From positions 1 through 64,000 of the forward strand of contig JAAYHX010000011.1 of NCBI GenBank assembly GCA_012735215.1: 64,000 nt of DNA. Direction: 5' to 3'. Source of the DNA: Tissierellia bacterium (GTDB taxonomy: Bacteria; Bacillota; Clostridia; Tissierellales; Tepidimicrobiaceae). The translations under genes and the position numbers were made by a program. The notes beneath the pieces were generated by a model that was not told where the DNA came from, did not search any database, and worked only from the letters and a program-made list of their open reading frames with translations. How positions within the stretch are numbered: position 1 is the first letter of the stretch; each line of letters starts with the position of its first letter. Below are positions 53,757 to 62,290 of this stretch, in pieces.

Positions 53757-54974
53757 CTAAAATTCTATTTCATCCAGCTTTATATCATCTTCACTCTTTA
53801 TTAGAAGTGTTGGCCAGCCTATTTTAGGTATAGTTTTGACTATCTTACCCCTAATGTTCTCTAGCTTAACTGGATCTGAATCCTTATCTGAATTGTTATC
53901 TCCTTTGGTTATAAAGTTTATCCCTTCTTTTTGATCATTATTTATCTCTATAATTCTGTGGGATATGAGGATCCCATCCCTTTCAAACTGTATTATATCC
54001 CCAACCTTTAGGTCATTTACCCCTTCCATATCAACTATTCTTTCAACCAGTATTATATCTCCCGGCTTAATACCTGGTTCCATACTTCCAGTAGCTATTA
54101 CTGATGGGTATATGGGAAATACCCCTACGGAGAACCATACAACTAATATTGATATAAGACTAGTAACTATCCATCCAGCAGTACTCTCCTTTTCTACTTC
54201 ACTTTTCTTTACCTGCTTGGATGAGGTATAATAAACATTCTGCAAAAATACCATAAAGATTATTGGGCACAGTATTCCTATTAATGCTTTGGTTATCCAT
54301 TCTAAGTCTGGTAATATTGGAGAAAACAAGTGGAATCCTTCTATAAGTCCCATATATATTGAGGAAGCCAGAGGCCCTGCTAAATATGCTAAATATCCTG
54401 CAAAAAAATTTTCAGCAAAGGTTGGTGCTAAATATTCAGCTATAAACTGTACAACATCTTTTAGGTTTTGAAGTTTTGTATATTGACCTGAGGAAAAACT
54501 GGTAAAGGTCATAAATATAGCTATCAATATAAATACAATATAGTTTTCATCCTTGGTAAAGCTATTTATCAGATAGCTTCGTGTAAGCTCCCTACCTACT
54601 AGCATTGACCCTACAAATAGGATATTTATAAGTATACCTTTAATGGAATGGTCATAGGGGCTTTTACCTAATTCATCAATTATTCCTCCTAAAAAGTTAA
54701 TAATTAAATATATGATTGCAAAATTCAAAGCCCATAGATATATACTTTTTCTTTGTCTTAAATACCCTTTTGGTCTAATCCTGGGAAACTTCCATACAAC
54801 AAAGGCTAAACCAATCCATAGGATTGGTTTTAGTATATAAGTAAGGCTAATATTATGTATAAAATCAAAAATATTGATGTTCTCTACTAAATATATAATT
54901 AGTATAAGCAAAACTAATATAAAACACCTGACTTTAGACCTTCTTGTAGGTAAAAACTCCTCTCCCGTTAACAT
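53757..54974 (-). CDS. sipW: SipW-type (ER-like) signal peptidase I with large membrane domain
   Basis: 405 aa. The C-terminal ~150 residues are a signal peptidase: ATGSMEPGIKPGDIILVERI (catalytic Ser), ISHRIIEIN (His replacing the Lys of the classical type) and FITKGDNNSDKD, i.e. the SipW/archaeal/ER class. The N-terminal ~240 residues hold about six to seven helices, much more than the two helices of B. subtilis SipW. It should process the three AYW/GYW/GLW-type substrates encoded on both sides. ATG behind GGGGG was chosen. Confidence 0.9.
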   Translation of the reverse strand: MLTGEEFLPTRRSKVRCFILVLLILIIYLVENINIFDFIHNISLTYILKPILWIGLAFVVWKFPRIRPKGYLRQRKSIYLWALNFAIIYLIINFLGGIIDELGKSPYDHSIKGILINILFVGSMLVGRELTRSYLINSFTKDENYIVFILIAIFMTFTSFSSGQYTKLQNLKDVVQFIAEYLAPTFAENFFAGYLAYLAGPLASSIYMGLIEGFHLFSPILPDLEWITKALIGILCPIIFMVFLQNVYYTSSKQVKKSEVEKESTAGWIVTSLISILVVWFSVGVFPIYPSVIATGSMEPGIKPGDIILVERIVDMEGVNDLKVGDIIQFERDGILISHRIIEINNDQKEGINFITKGDNNSDKDSDPVKLENIRGKIVKTIPKIGWPTLLIKSEDDIKLDEIEF

Positions 54975-55008
54975 ATAAATCCCCCGTTTATTGCATTTGT
55001 AAAATACT

Positions 55009-55380
55009 CTATTCATTGCTTAATGATCCACTGCTATCATCTATAGTATCCTGTAATTCTTCCGGCTCCAAATTGTCCTGAGTCTTCTCAACATTATTTG
55101 CTTCTTCAACAATTTCCCCATTACCTTCTGCATTAGTTAGGTCTGTCTCTTGTTGTGAAACAGGTGCTATAGTATCATTTGAATCCTCTTCTTCCCCTTG
55201 TGGTTTAAAAGTTAAGGACTCCATTAGTTCCCCCTTGAATTTACCCACCTTATCTGGATCAGGTAGAACCTTAATATCCATTATTATTTCCAATGTTTCA
55301 CTCCAAAGTCCATATCCTCCTGACATGATAAATAATGCAAATACAAGACTCGATAATATCAGCATCACTTTCTTTTTCAT
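55009..55380 (-). CDS. Small secreted protein with SipW-type signal and acidic tail
   Basis: 123 aa. Signal peptide LILSSLVFALFIMSGGYGLWSETLEI matches the SipW-substrate pattern (GYGLW). Only ~30 residues of TasA-like sequence (IIMDIKVLPDPDKVG) follow before a 70-residue Glu/Asp/Asn/Gln-rich tail without cysteine. It may be a minor fibre component, initiator or regulator, comparable in position to TapA but not similar in sequence. Lies between the larger SipW substrate and sipW. Confidence 0.75.
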   Translation of the reverse strand: MKKKVMLILSSLVFALFIMSGGYGLWSETLEIIMDIKVLPDPDKVGKFKGELMESLTFKPQGEEEDSNDTIAPVSQQETDLTNAEGNGEIVEEANNVEKTQDNLEPEELQDTIDDSSGSLSNE

Positions 55381-55416
55381 GGTATTCCCTCCATTTCAAT
55401 CCAGAATGGAATCAAA

Positions 55417-55953
55417 TTATAGTACCTGTTCAAAACGATAGGTATCCTCATATTTATATTCTTGAACAGGATATATAGTATTAATCCTTTCATCAACAAC
55501 CTTCTCAATATCTCCTTCACTCTCTAAACATTTATTCACAATGTCTTGTAAGTCCACCAAAGATTCGCCTTCAGAATAGGTTACTTCTATAGGTATGCTG
55601 ATTTCCTTAATCTGATTTGGCAATATTTCTTCCTCAGTATTCCCTAAAACTACTGGTACAGTTCCAATATTTTTAACCCCTACAATTACATTTCCACTAT
55701 AGCCTGAGATAACTTCTCCTGTTATATGCAAGGCTTTCCCATCCTTTATTGGAGTGGCATTTATATTCCCATCTGCTGTACTGCCACCAGATACAAAACA
55801 AAGGTTAACTTCACCTGTTGTAATTGAAAAATCCATAGTCAAACCTTCGTTCCAATATCCATAGCCTACGCCGATGGAGCTAAGAGCAATTATAGTTACT
55901 ATGAATATAGTGGATTTAACATGCAATATCTTCCTTCTACTTTTCCTCCTCAT
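55417..55953 (-). CDS. Secreted protein with SipW-type signal peptide
   Basis: 178 aa. A basic N-terminus (RRKSRRK), hydrophobic core and GVGYGYWNEGLTMDFSITTGEVNL give a textbook SipW-dependent signal followed by the TasA/CalY start of the mature protein. VIVGVKNIGTVPVVLGN is a TasA-like strand region. Mature part ~140 residues. First structural gene after the response regulator (13 bp), so it shares the riboswitch-controlled transcript. Confidence 0.82.
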   Translation of the reverse strand: MRRKSRRKILHVKSTIFIVTIIALSSIGVGYGYWNEGLTMDFSITTGEVNLCFVSGGSTADGNINATPIKDGKALHITGEVISGYSGNVIVGVKNIGTVPVVLGNTEEEILPNQIKEISIPIEVTYSEGESLVDLQDIVNKCLESEGDIEKVVDERINTIYPVQEYKYEDTYRFEQVL

Positions 55954-55966
55954 ACAATCACCTCCA

Positions 55967-56584
55967 TCAAAAATTGGCTGATTTCTTAACTAGTAAGGCT
56001 GCCTGAGTTCTATGTTCCAGCTCTAATTTTGATAGTATGTTGCTTACATGTTTCTTTACAGTGTTCTCTGATATGTATAGCTTTTGAGCTATGTCACAGT
56101 TGCTTAATCCATTGGCTATTTCTTCAAGAACTTCCCTCTCTCTAGGTGTTAGCCTTTCTAGATATGAATCTTGTGAAATACTTGAGGTCTCATATTTTAT
56201 AATCTCAGGGTCAATAAACTTCTTTCCCCTTAAAACCACACGTAAGGCATATATAATGTCCTCTGCAAAGGCTTCTTTAAGAATATAACCCTCTACACCT
56301 ATTTCCTTTGCCCTAATAAAATCGTCCTTTTTCACAGATGATGTAAGAATCATGAATTTCGTCTTGTAGCCCCTTCTCCTGGAGTCAGATACTATATCCA
56401 ACCCATTTTCTCCGCTCAAATAAAGGTCTACTATGGCTAATTCGGGCTTTGCCCTTTGTATAGTATTCATTGCTTCATCCTTGTTTGAAGCCTCAAATAT
56501 TTCATCAATAGTTTTTTCAAAGGATAAGGTTGAAATTATGCCTTTCCGTACTAATGGATGATCATCAACAATTAGTATTTTCAT
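55967..56584 (-). CDS. NarL/LuxR-family response regulator
   Basis: 205 aa. Receiver domain with DDHPLVRKGI, phospho-Asp in LAIVDLYLSGENG, LTSSVKKDDF and the switch Lys in GYILKEAF; LuxR-type helix-turn-helix (LTPREREVLEEIANGLSNCDIAQKLYISENTVKKHVSNILSKL) at ~140-200. The start overlaps the kinase stop (ATGA). It probably controls the promoters of the matrix genes in the locus. Confidence 0.95.
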   Translation of the reverse strand: MKILIVDDHPLVRKGIISTLSFEKTIDEIFEASNKDEAMNTIQRAKPELAIVDLYLSGENGLDIVSDSRRRGYKTKFMILTSSVKKDDFIRAKEIGVEGYILKEAFAEDIIYALRVVLRGKKFIDPEIIKYETSSISQDSYLERLTPREREVLEEIANGLSNCDIAQKLYISENTVKKHVSNILSKLELEHRTQAALLVKKSANF

Positions 56585-58296
56585 ATTATAGCTTCCTCCA
56601 CTCTCATTGAATTTATGTGATTCGGTATGATAATTTCAATCTTAGTGCCTTTACCTGGCCTGCTATCAATTTTCGTTTCACCACCTAAGGATTCACTTAA
56701 GTGGTATAAATTTTTAATTCCCAATCCATTACTGTTATTTTCCTTTACTTCATTAACATCAAATCCTATTCCATCATCTACTATGCTAAGAACAGTTCCA
56801 TTGGAATCTATATTTAGGTTTACATCTATATTTTTAGCTTTTCCATGGCGTACTGCATTTCCAATTCCTTCGCATATCATCCTGTATAGAGCTTTTTTCT
56901 CATCGCAAGTCAGCAACTCATCATTTCCTATAATACTAAAGGGGATAACAACATCATTTAATCTTTTTGTCTCCTCTATATAGCTTTTAATATCAGCAAC
57001 AAAGCTGTTGGTGCCGGATTTTTTCCAACTAAGACCATATATTTTATTCCTCAGTTCTTTCATGACATCATCTATGGTATTTCTGACAAAGTCCAATTCT
57101 TCCCTTATATCATAGGTACTATATTCATCCATGTTCCTCATCAGAGCAAATATTCCACAGGATAAGCAAAACAGCCTTTGAAGCACACCATCATGTATTT
57201 CGTTAGCTATTCTATTTTGCTCCTCACTAATCAATAGCCTTGAATTTACTTCCTCAAGATACAGCCTTTCAAAGGTAATGGACATTAGCTCAGACAAAAA
57301 TTGAATTTGGTGCATATTATTTCCATATTTGATGTCGTCCTTAGTATTTGCTACTTGACATCCAAGTATTCCATATATCTTATAATTTGTTCTTACTGGC
57401 ATCATCACAAATTTGGTATCCGATATTGATAATTCCTTAGGTATTTTAATATCTATTATATTGTTTAGGTTCATAGCAAGGCTTTCTTTCACCAGCTTTA
57501 TTAGATGGTCATTCTCTTTATCAGCAATGATTCTATATTCATCCTCTGAAATATCATAGTAGAATATAATACTGCTCTTGGTAATTTCCTTTGTATATTC
57601 ACATAACAACTTTATTAATCCATCTTCGTTTCCCTTATTAGTTAGTATATTGACTGATTGATAAAGAGATTTTATGTGATCAATAGACTCTACTATCATC
57701 TGGTTAGCAGATTGTAATTGGCAATTCATATCCTTCAGAATCTCATTCTTTCTCTTTACCTTTTTAAGGTACATAGACCATGCCTGAATTGCTGCCACTA
57801 TCATAACTAGGCTCAATATCAGATTGGACTCCTGTATTAATAATCTTGTATTACTCAACTCCTCATCAAATACAAAATATACCAATACAGTAGATGACAA
57901 TATGTAAATCAACAGATTGAACCAGCAATATAGCTTTGTCAAAAATACTGAACTTATCAATATAGTATTGAGGGTATACCATACAAAGGGGCTATTTACT
58001 CCTCCTGAAGGTATCAGCAATATTGAATTCCCTACTGTCTCTATAAGAATTAATATCTTTATATTCTGTTTTGATTTTTCATTCTTTAAATAAAGGTATG
58101 ATAGCACTACTGATGATATAGTAAGACAGACTATTATAAAAATCCTTCTCATAAGTGAATGCTCAGAATGGTTCAACATATAAAAGGTGGATGTAATTAA
58201 CAGGGATAAGTATCTGTATATTAGTAAAATTCTCGATTCTTCCATGCTGTACTTTAAAGGACTAACCTTTTTATACTTCATGATATTGGCTAACAT
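56581..58296 (-). CDS. NarL/DegS-type sensor histidine kinase with GAF domain
   Basis: 571 aa. Residues ~22-195 hold about six membrane helices with short loops (a membrane-embedded sensor), then a coiled segment, a GAF-like domain (~220-365), HisKA_3 (EQNRIANEIHDGVLQRLFCL with the phospho-His, ~380-440) and HATPase (GNAVRHGKAKNI, DDGIGFD, GLGIKNLYHLSESLGG). First gene behind the c-di-GMP-II riboswitch. ATG chosen with GAGGG 6 nt upstream over a TTG two codons earlier. Confidence 0.95.
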   Translation of the reverse strand: MLANIMKYKKVSPLKYSMEESRILLIYRYLSLLITSTFYMLNHSEHSLMRRIFIIVCLTISSVVLSYLYLKNEKSKQNIKILILIETVGNSILLIPSGGVNSPFVWYTLNTILISSVFLTKLYCWFNLLIYILSSTVLVYFVFDEELSNTRLLIQESNLILSLVMIVAAIQAWSMYLKKVKRKNEILKDMNCQLQSANQMIVESIDHIKSLYQSVNILTNKGNEDGLIKLLCEYTKEITKSSIIFYYDISEDEYRIIADKENDHLIKLVKESLAMNLNNIIDIKIPKELSISDTKFVMMPVRTNYKIYGILGCQVANTKDDIKYGNNMHQIQFLSELMSITFERLYLEEVNSRLLISEEQNRIANEIHDGVLQRLFCLSCGIFALMRNMDEYSTYDIREELDFVRNTIDDVMKELRNKIYGLSWKKSGTNSFVADIKSYIEETKRLNDVVIPFSIIGNDELLTCDEKKALYRMICEGIGNAVRHGKAKNIDVNLNIDSNGTVLSIVDDGIGFDVNEVKENNSNGLGIKNLYHLSESLGGETKIDSRPGKGTKIEIIIPNHINSMRVEEAII

Positions 58297-58385
58297 AACC
58301 AACCCTCTTTTATAAACTAATTTGAGTTTAAATAGTTTATAGTCTACTATATTTCATTTCAGTTTGGATTATTTCCCATTAATGC

Positions 58386-58423
58386 AAAATAAAACCCAAT
58401 TTATAATAAACTTATAAATCGGG
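58386..58423 (-). terminator. Expression-platform terminator of the c-di-GMP-II riboswitch
   Basis: CCCGATTTATAA and TTATAAATTGGG (one G-U) with a 5-nt loop, followed on minus by TTTTATTTTG. Its first bases (CCC) are also the 3' strand of the aptamer's closing helix, so aptamer and terminator compete. About 90 nt before the kinase start. Confidence 0.85.
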
Positions 58424-58490
58424 TCGGTTGCGCTATTGGCTCCTCATATGTCAAGCGCCCATATAAGACATATGGATCATTGCCCCCCTG
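58418..58490 (-). ncRNA. c-di-GMP-II riboswitch aptamer
   Basis: On the minus strand the blocks GGGGGGCAATGAT, CCATAT...ATATGGGCGCTTGAC, GGAGCCAATAGCGC and AACCGACCCG follow in the order of the c-di-GMP-II consensus known from Clostridium acetobutylicum and C. difficile (there CAATGAT..GGGCACTTGAC..AGTAGTGCAACCGACC). Helices CCATAT/ATATGG and GCGCT/AGCGC are preserved with covariation in the latter relative to the C. acetobutylicum sequence (GCACU/AGUGC). Overlap of the P1 3' strand with the terminator predicts an ON switch. Confidence 0.9.
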
Positions 58491-58518
58491 CTCTCAAGGT
58501 TTGATTCAGTTTTTATTT

Positions 58519-58548
58519 AATATACAAATTCTGGATTATTGCTATCAA
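58519..58548 (-). promoter_or_regulatory. Promoter of the riboswitch-controlled matrix locus
   Basis: TTGATA and TATATT on the minus strand separated by 18 nt. The predicted start near 58512 begins about 20 nt before the aptamer. The remaining part of the 524-bp gap to 58826 is AT-rich and holds only the promoter side of the plus-strand MBL gene. Confidence 0.6.
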
Positions 58549-58826
58549 ATATTGATTTTCAACAAAATAAGTAATAATATCTAGGTGTATGGGTGATTAC
58601 AAAATACCTAAATAAAAGATTATAATATTGAATGGCTTAATGAAGCTTGTGTATAACAAAATTCAGTTGTCTGAATATTTTTACTTTGAGAATATTGTAC
58701 CTGATTATAAACAGTATGTCAATAAAATTTTACAATAAAATAGCAAAATATGGATATTTTTATAATTCATCTCTAAGGTGATGTCCCCTATGGTTTTGGG
58801 TATAACTACTCATGAGGTGATGGATT

Positions 58827-59498
58827 ATGAAAATCGAGTATATATACCATAGCGGCTTTACAGTTGAAACGGATAATTATTTTCTAGTTTTCGATTATTA
58901 TAAAGGAAAGCTAAACTTAAAAGAAAATAGAAAAATAATTGTATTTTCCAGTCATGGTCATGGGGACCATTTTAATGCTGAAGTACTGGAATGGAAAAAA
59001 GAAATTCAAAATATCCAGTATGTGCTAAGTAGCGATATTAAAGTGGAACCTGATTCTAATATTCACCTTATGGAACCCTATGAATCTTTAAAGATATATG
59101 ATGTAAGCATCCATTCCTTCGGCTCAACAGATATAGGATTATCTTTTTTAGTAAATGTAGATGGGAAAAATATATTCTTTGCTGGTGATTTAAACTGGTG
59201 GTTGTGGCCAGAGGATACAGAAGAAGAAAAGGAAACCATGGAGAGGGACTTAAAAGAAGAAATAGAGAAAATTAAGAAATATGATATAGATATAGGCTTT
59301 TTCCCTGTAGACCCTAGACTTAGGGAAAACTACTCCCTTGGTGGAAAGTACTTCATAGAGCAAGTGAAGCCCAAGTATTTCGTACCCATTCATTTCTGGA
59401 ATAAGTTTAGTACCACCAAAGCCTTTGCTCAAAATATAAAAGATCCTGATACAAAAATCATAGAAATCTACAGGGAAAATCAGATAGTTGAAATCTAG
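58827..59498 (+). CDS. MBL-fold metallo-hydrolase
   Basis: 223 aa. N-terminal strand pattern YIYHSGFTVETDNYFLVFDYYKG, metal motif SSHGHGDHFN (HxHxDH) and FFAGDLNWW are those of the UlaG-like/YycJ-like MBL hydrolases. A Glu-rich helix (EEEKETMERDLKEEIEKI) is inserted at ~130-150. The last metal histidine is probably in FVPIHFWNKF. Substrate unknown. Start ATG behind GAGGTGATGG. Lone plus-strand gene, divergent from the c-di-GMP-switched locus. Confidence 0.88.
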   Translation: MKIEYIYHSGFTVETDNYFLVFDYYKGKLNLKENRKIIVFSSHGHGDHFNAEVLEWKKEIQNIQYVLSSDIKVEPDSNIHLMEPYESLKIYDVSIHSFGSTDIGLSFLVNVDGKNIFFAGDLNWWLWPEDTEEEKETMERDLKEEIEKIKKYDIDIGFFPVDPRLRENYSLGGKYFIEQVKPKYFVPIHFWNKFSTTKAFAQNIKDPDTKIIEIYRENQIVEI

Positions 59499-59513
59499 TA
59501 GCTATAAATAATC

Positions 59514-60257
59514 TTATGATCTAAACTTATCAAGATATTCTTTAGCAGACCGATTCATTTCCAATGCAAAGTCTGACATGTATTTAAAATCGCAGCGTTT
59601 TTTGATGTACTCCATAATGTCTGTATTAGACAAACCTTCCTTTCGATTTCTTATGGAGTGCATTTTTTCATGTTCTTCTTTTGTTAACCTGTAATACTTG
59701 TTTTCAAAGACTATATACTCCTTTTCAAAACGCATTGGTTTCTTTCTATTTTTTTGAGACTCTACAGGATAACCGTATACTACCATAGCTATGGGTAAAA
59801 CATAATCGGGAAGGTCCAATAATTCTCTAACAGTTTCACAGTTTTCAAGAATATCTCCTATATAACATGACCCAACTCCTAAGGACTCTGCAGCTATTAC
59901 AGTGTTTTGAGCAGCGATAATAGCATCAGCACAAGCCAATAGTATATCTCCTTCTCCAGGCTTTCTTGGGTTGCAGTCAAAATAGGTATATGAATCATAC
60001 CATCTTTGATAGTCTGCTAAAAATACTAATACCAAAGGGGCCTTGGCAATAAAGGGCTGGTTGTCACAAGTTATTGAAAGCTGCTTCTTTAAGTTTTCAT
60101 CAGTTATATCCAAAATACTGTATAGCTGCATTGCTCCTGCTGTTGGTGCTTCAAAGGCTGCATTTATTATTTCTTCTTTTACTTGAGTAGGAATTTCTCT
60201 GTTTTCAAATACTCTCACTGACTTTCTGTTTCTTATCTGTCTTAATACTTGGTTCAT
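59514..60257 (-). CDS. Nitroreductase family protein (NfsA-like)
   Basis: 247 aa FMN-dependent reductase. IRNRKSVRVFENREIP at the start (FMN phosphate site), APTAGAMQLYSI, AAESLGVGSCYIGDI and LPIAMVVYGYP are conserved. A ~50-residue C-terminal extension (IMEYIKKRCDFKYMSDF) occurs in clostridial members. Start ATG has GGGGG 7 nt upstream and lies inside the end of the metallophosphoesterase gene, a 53-bp overlap. Physiological substrate not known. Confidence 0.88.
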   Translation of the reverse strand: MNQVLRQIRNRKSVRVFENREIPTQVKEEIINAAFEAPTAGAMQLYSILDITDENLKKQLSITCDNQPFIAKAPLVLVFLADYQRWYDSYTYFDCNPRKPGEGDILLACADAIIAAQNTVIAAESLGVGSCYIGDILENCETVRELLDLPDYVLPIAMVVYGYPVESQKNRKKPMRFEKEYIVFENKYYRLTKEEHEKMHSIRNRKEGLSNTDIMEYIKKRCDFKYMSDFALEMNRSAKEYLDKFRS

Positions 60258-61128
60258 TATAATTCCCCCTTACATTGAAGTAATCCTTTAACCTTCTAGG
60301 TCCTGCTATTATCTGCCTTTCTACAAATAGCAACCCATCCCTATTAACCTTGGTACACCATCTTACAAGCATAATCTTCCCTTGTACAATTTCTATACCT
60401 GTTATGCAGCGGGGATGTACACAGCTGCCATCATTAAAATAGGGAGGATAACCTACCTCTGGAAATGTAGGCATATGATTATGTCCAGAAATAAGCATTT
60501 GATTCTCCTTGATTACCCATTCAGTTAGCTTCCTTGCTAGCTTATTCTTTTTCTCATGATTTTTAGCGGTTCTTGTTGGATTGTTGACTCCATATAATTC
60601 CAAGGGCCTCCAGATGTATCTCACTAGAAATCTTGCTATTTTCCACAGATAGTTATTAAATATTTCAGCTTGATGTCCATGGATTAAGAATATTTTATCC
60701 CCAGTATCCTTATAGTTTAGTACTAGACCTTCATGAATCTTTATATTTGGGAACAATTCATATAAGTTCTCCTTAACAAACTTGTCATATTTCTTTTCCA
60801 TATCGTGATTTCCAAATATGAAATAGAGCCTATTTTCCTTATAGAATTTGGATAGTTTCACAAATATCTCCTCATGAGCTTCCATAATGTCCTTAAAACT
60901 TCTTACTTCCCACAGTTCATCTCCATCGCCAATCTCTATATAGGTGTAGCCACTTCCATAATAATAATCTAAAGCTGCAATATAGTTATTCTCATTTTTG
61001 GAGAAATTGTCTCCAAAACCTCCATCCCCTCTATGGCAGTCGCTCATCAATATGAACTTGGAAGAATCATCTATTGAAATTTCTTCGGCTAATTGAAAGA
61101 CTTTTCTTATTCTTTTTGCCCAGAACAT
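60205..61128 (-). CDS. Calcineurin-like metallophosphoesterase
   Basis: 307 aa. Metal-binding motifs in order: MSDCHRGDG (D-x-H), IGDGDELWE (GDxxE), IFGNHDMEK (GNHD), FLIHGHQAEIFN (GHxxE) and ISGHNHMPTFPEVG (GHxH). Such enzymes hydrolyse phosphodiesters or nucleotide-linked substrates; the target is unknown. The C-terminal tail overlaps the nitroreductase gene by 53 bp, so the two are co-transcribed. An inverted repeat including its SD region lies just upstream. Confidence 0.9.
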   Translation of the reverse strand: MFWAKRIRKVFQLAEEISIDDSSKFILMSDCHRGDGGFGDNFSKNENNYIAALDYYYGSGYTYIEIGDGDELWEVRSFKDIMEAHEEIFVKLSKFYKENRLYFIFGNHDMEKKYDKFVKENLYELFPNIKIHEGLVLNYKDTGDKIFLIHGHQAEIFNNYLWKIARFLVRYIWRPLELYGVNNPTRTAKNHEKKNKLARKLTEWVIKENQMLISGHNHMPTFPEVGYPPYFNDGSCVHPRCITGIEIVQGKIMLVRWCTKVNRDGLLFVERQIIAGPRRLKDYFNVRGNYNEPSIKTDKKQKVSESI

Positions 61129-61133
61129 GGTCC

Positions 61134-61178
61134 TTCACTCCAAACACATTATATATACCATAATATTGTTGGAGTGAA
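61134..61178 (-). repeat. Inverted repeat at the metallophosphoesterase start
   Basis: TTCACTCCAA and TTGGAGTGAA (10-bp perfect arms, 25-nt spacer with TATATA). On the minus strand the second arm contains GGAGTGAA, part of the SD region five bases before the ATG, so the hairpin could mask the ribosome binding site; an operator is equally possible. Confidence 0.5.
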
Positions 61179-61195
61179 AGATAGGTGAAGCTAGA

Positions 61196-62059
61196 TTAGA
61201 TTAAGGTTAAATACATTTCATATTGTGAAATATTGAGTCTCTTAAATCCATTATATTCTACAAAACCATTCAAACTGGCATTATTAGGAAAGCTTATATT
61301 TAAGCTGTTTAAGCCTAGATCCATGATGGCTTTTTTCAGCATACTTTTGGCTATTCTCCTATGCCTCTTTGAAGGCCTTACCCATATGAAGTGAATGTTT
61401 CCCTTATCTCCACTTGGTCTTACACATAGGGCTCCTATAAGTTCTGAGCTTGCATAGACTCCATAACAGACTAATCTGTCAAGCCTTTCCATATAGTCAA
61501 AATCGTTCTGCCAGTTGATATGAACATCCTTTAACCTATGGTATAAAATCTTTATTAAATCAAAGGAAATTCTCCTTATGTCCAAGGCCCTGAAAATATG
61601 CTCATCTACCTCCATATTTCCCTCATAAGTATAGTAGCTTAAATCATAGACCTTCTTATAGCCCATATTTTTGTAGAAATTAATAGCTCGGTCATTTCCC
61701 TCAATAACTTCTAAAAATAGCTGCTTGCAGTGATTATCTATGGCTATCTGCCTATGGAGTTCAAATAGCTTTTTGCTTATACCCTTACCCCTGTAATCTG
61801 GATGTACACACATACCCCCACATCTTAAGGTTTTTATGCCTTCATATTCCTTTATCCCACCTAGCATCAATCCTACAGGCCTTTCATCCTCTAGGGCAAT
61901 AAAGGAGTATTCTAACCTATTCCCTTCTAAGCCAAAAAAATGGTCTGCAAATTTCTCCTTAGGTATATCAAGTTTTATAATATAATCGGAAAAACCTAAC
62001 TTAAAACATTCGTATATTTTATCAAGTCCCACCTGGCGGCAATTTTTATATACTATCAT
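61196..62059 (-). CDS. Double-GNAT N-acetyltransferase
   Basis: 287 aa. The first GNAT domain (~1-150) has the acetyl-CoA loop HPDYRGKGISKKL and YKNMGYKKVY. The second (~160-285) is shorter, with WVRPSKRHRRIAKSML as its degenerate CoA loop. The bidomain form (AT1 active, AT2 regulatory or substrate-binding) is common in Firmicutes. Substrate unknown. Start behind GGGGGG. It stands apart from neighbours. Confidence 0.87.
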   Translation of the reverse strand: MIVYKNCRQVGLDKIYECFKLGFSDYIIKLDIPKEKFADHFFGLEGNRLEYSFIALEDERPVGLMLGGIKEYEGIKTLRCGGMCVHPDYRGKGISKKLFELHRQIAIDNHCKQLFLEVIEGNDRAINFYKNMGYKKVYDLSYYTYEGNMEVDEHIFRALDIRRISFDLIKILYHRLKDVHINWQNDFDYMERLDRLVCYGVYASSELIGALCVRPSGDKGNIHFIWVRPSKRHRRIAKSMLKKAIMDLGLNSLNISFPNNASLNGFVEYNGFKRLNISQYEMYLTLI

Positions 62060-62290
62060 GCTAGCTTCCCCCCTGATTACATTCTTTATAGTATTCCTAC
62101 TGGTAATAATAAATATATTTATGTTCCCCTAATTCAAATTCCTCAACAAGGCAATTAAACCATAGCTTCTTTTCATAAATAATTTAATAGCTCCAACTAC
62201 CCTTGTACTTGTACTTGTTAATTCAAATTATAACAGTTACAAAATATATAGTAAATACACCAACCTAAGACTAGGATATGCAAAATAAAA

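Noticed and set aside
30147-58730. TATGTCAAYAAAATTTT similarity between two divergent gaps as a mobile repeat
   Set aside because: Only about 17 nt match in AT-rich DNA with no inverted ends or target duplication; recorded but not claimed.
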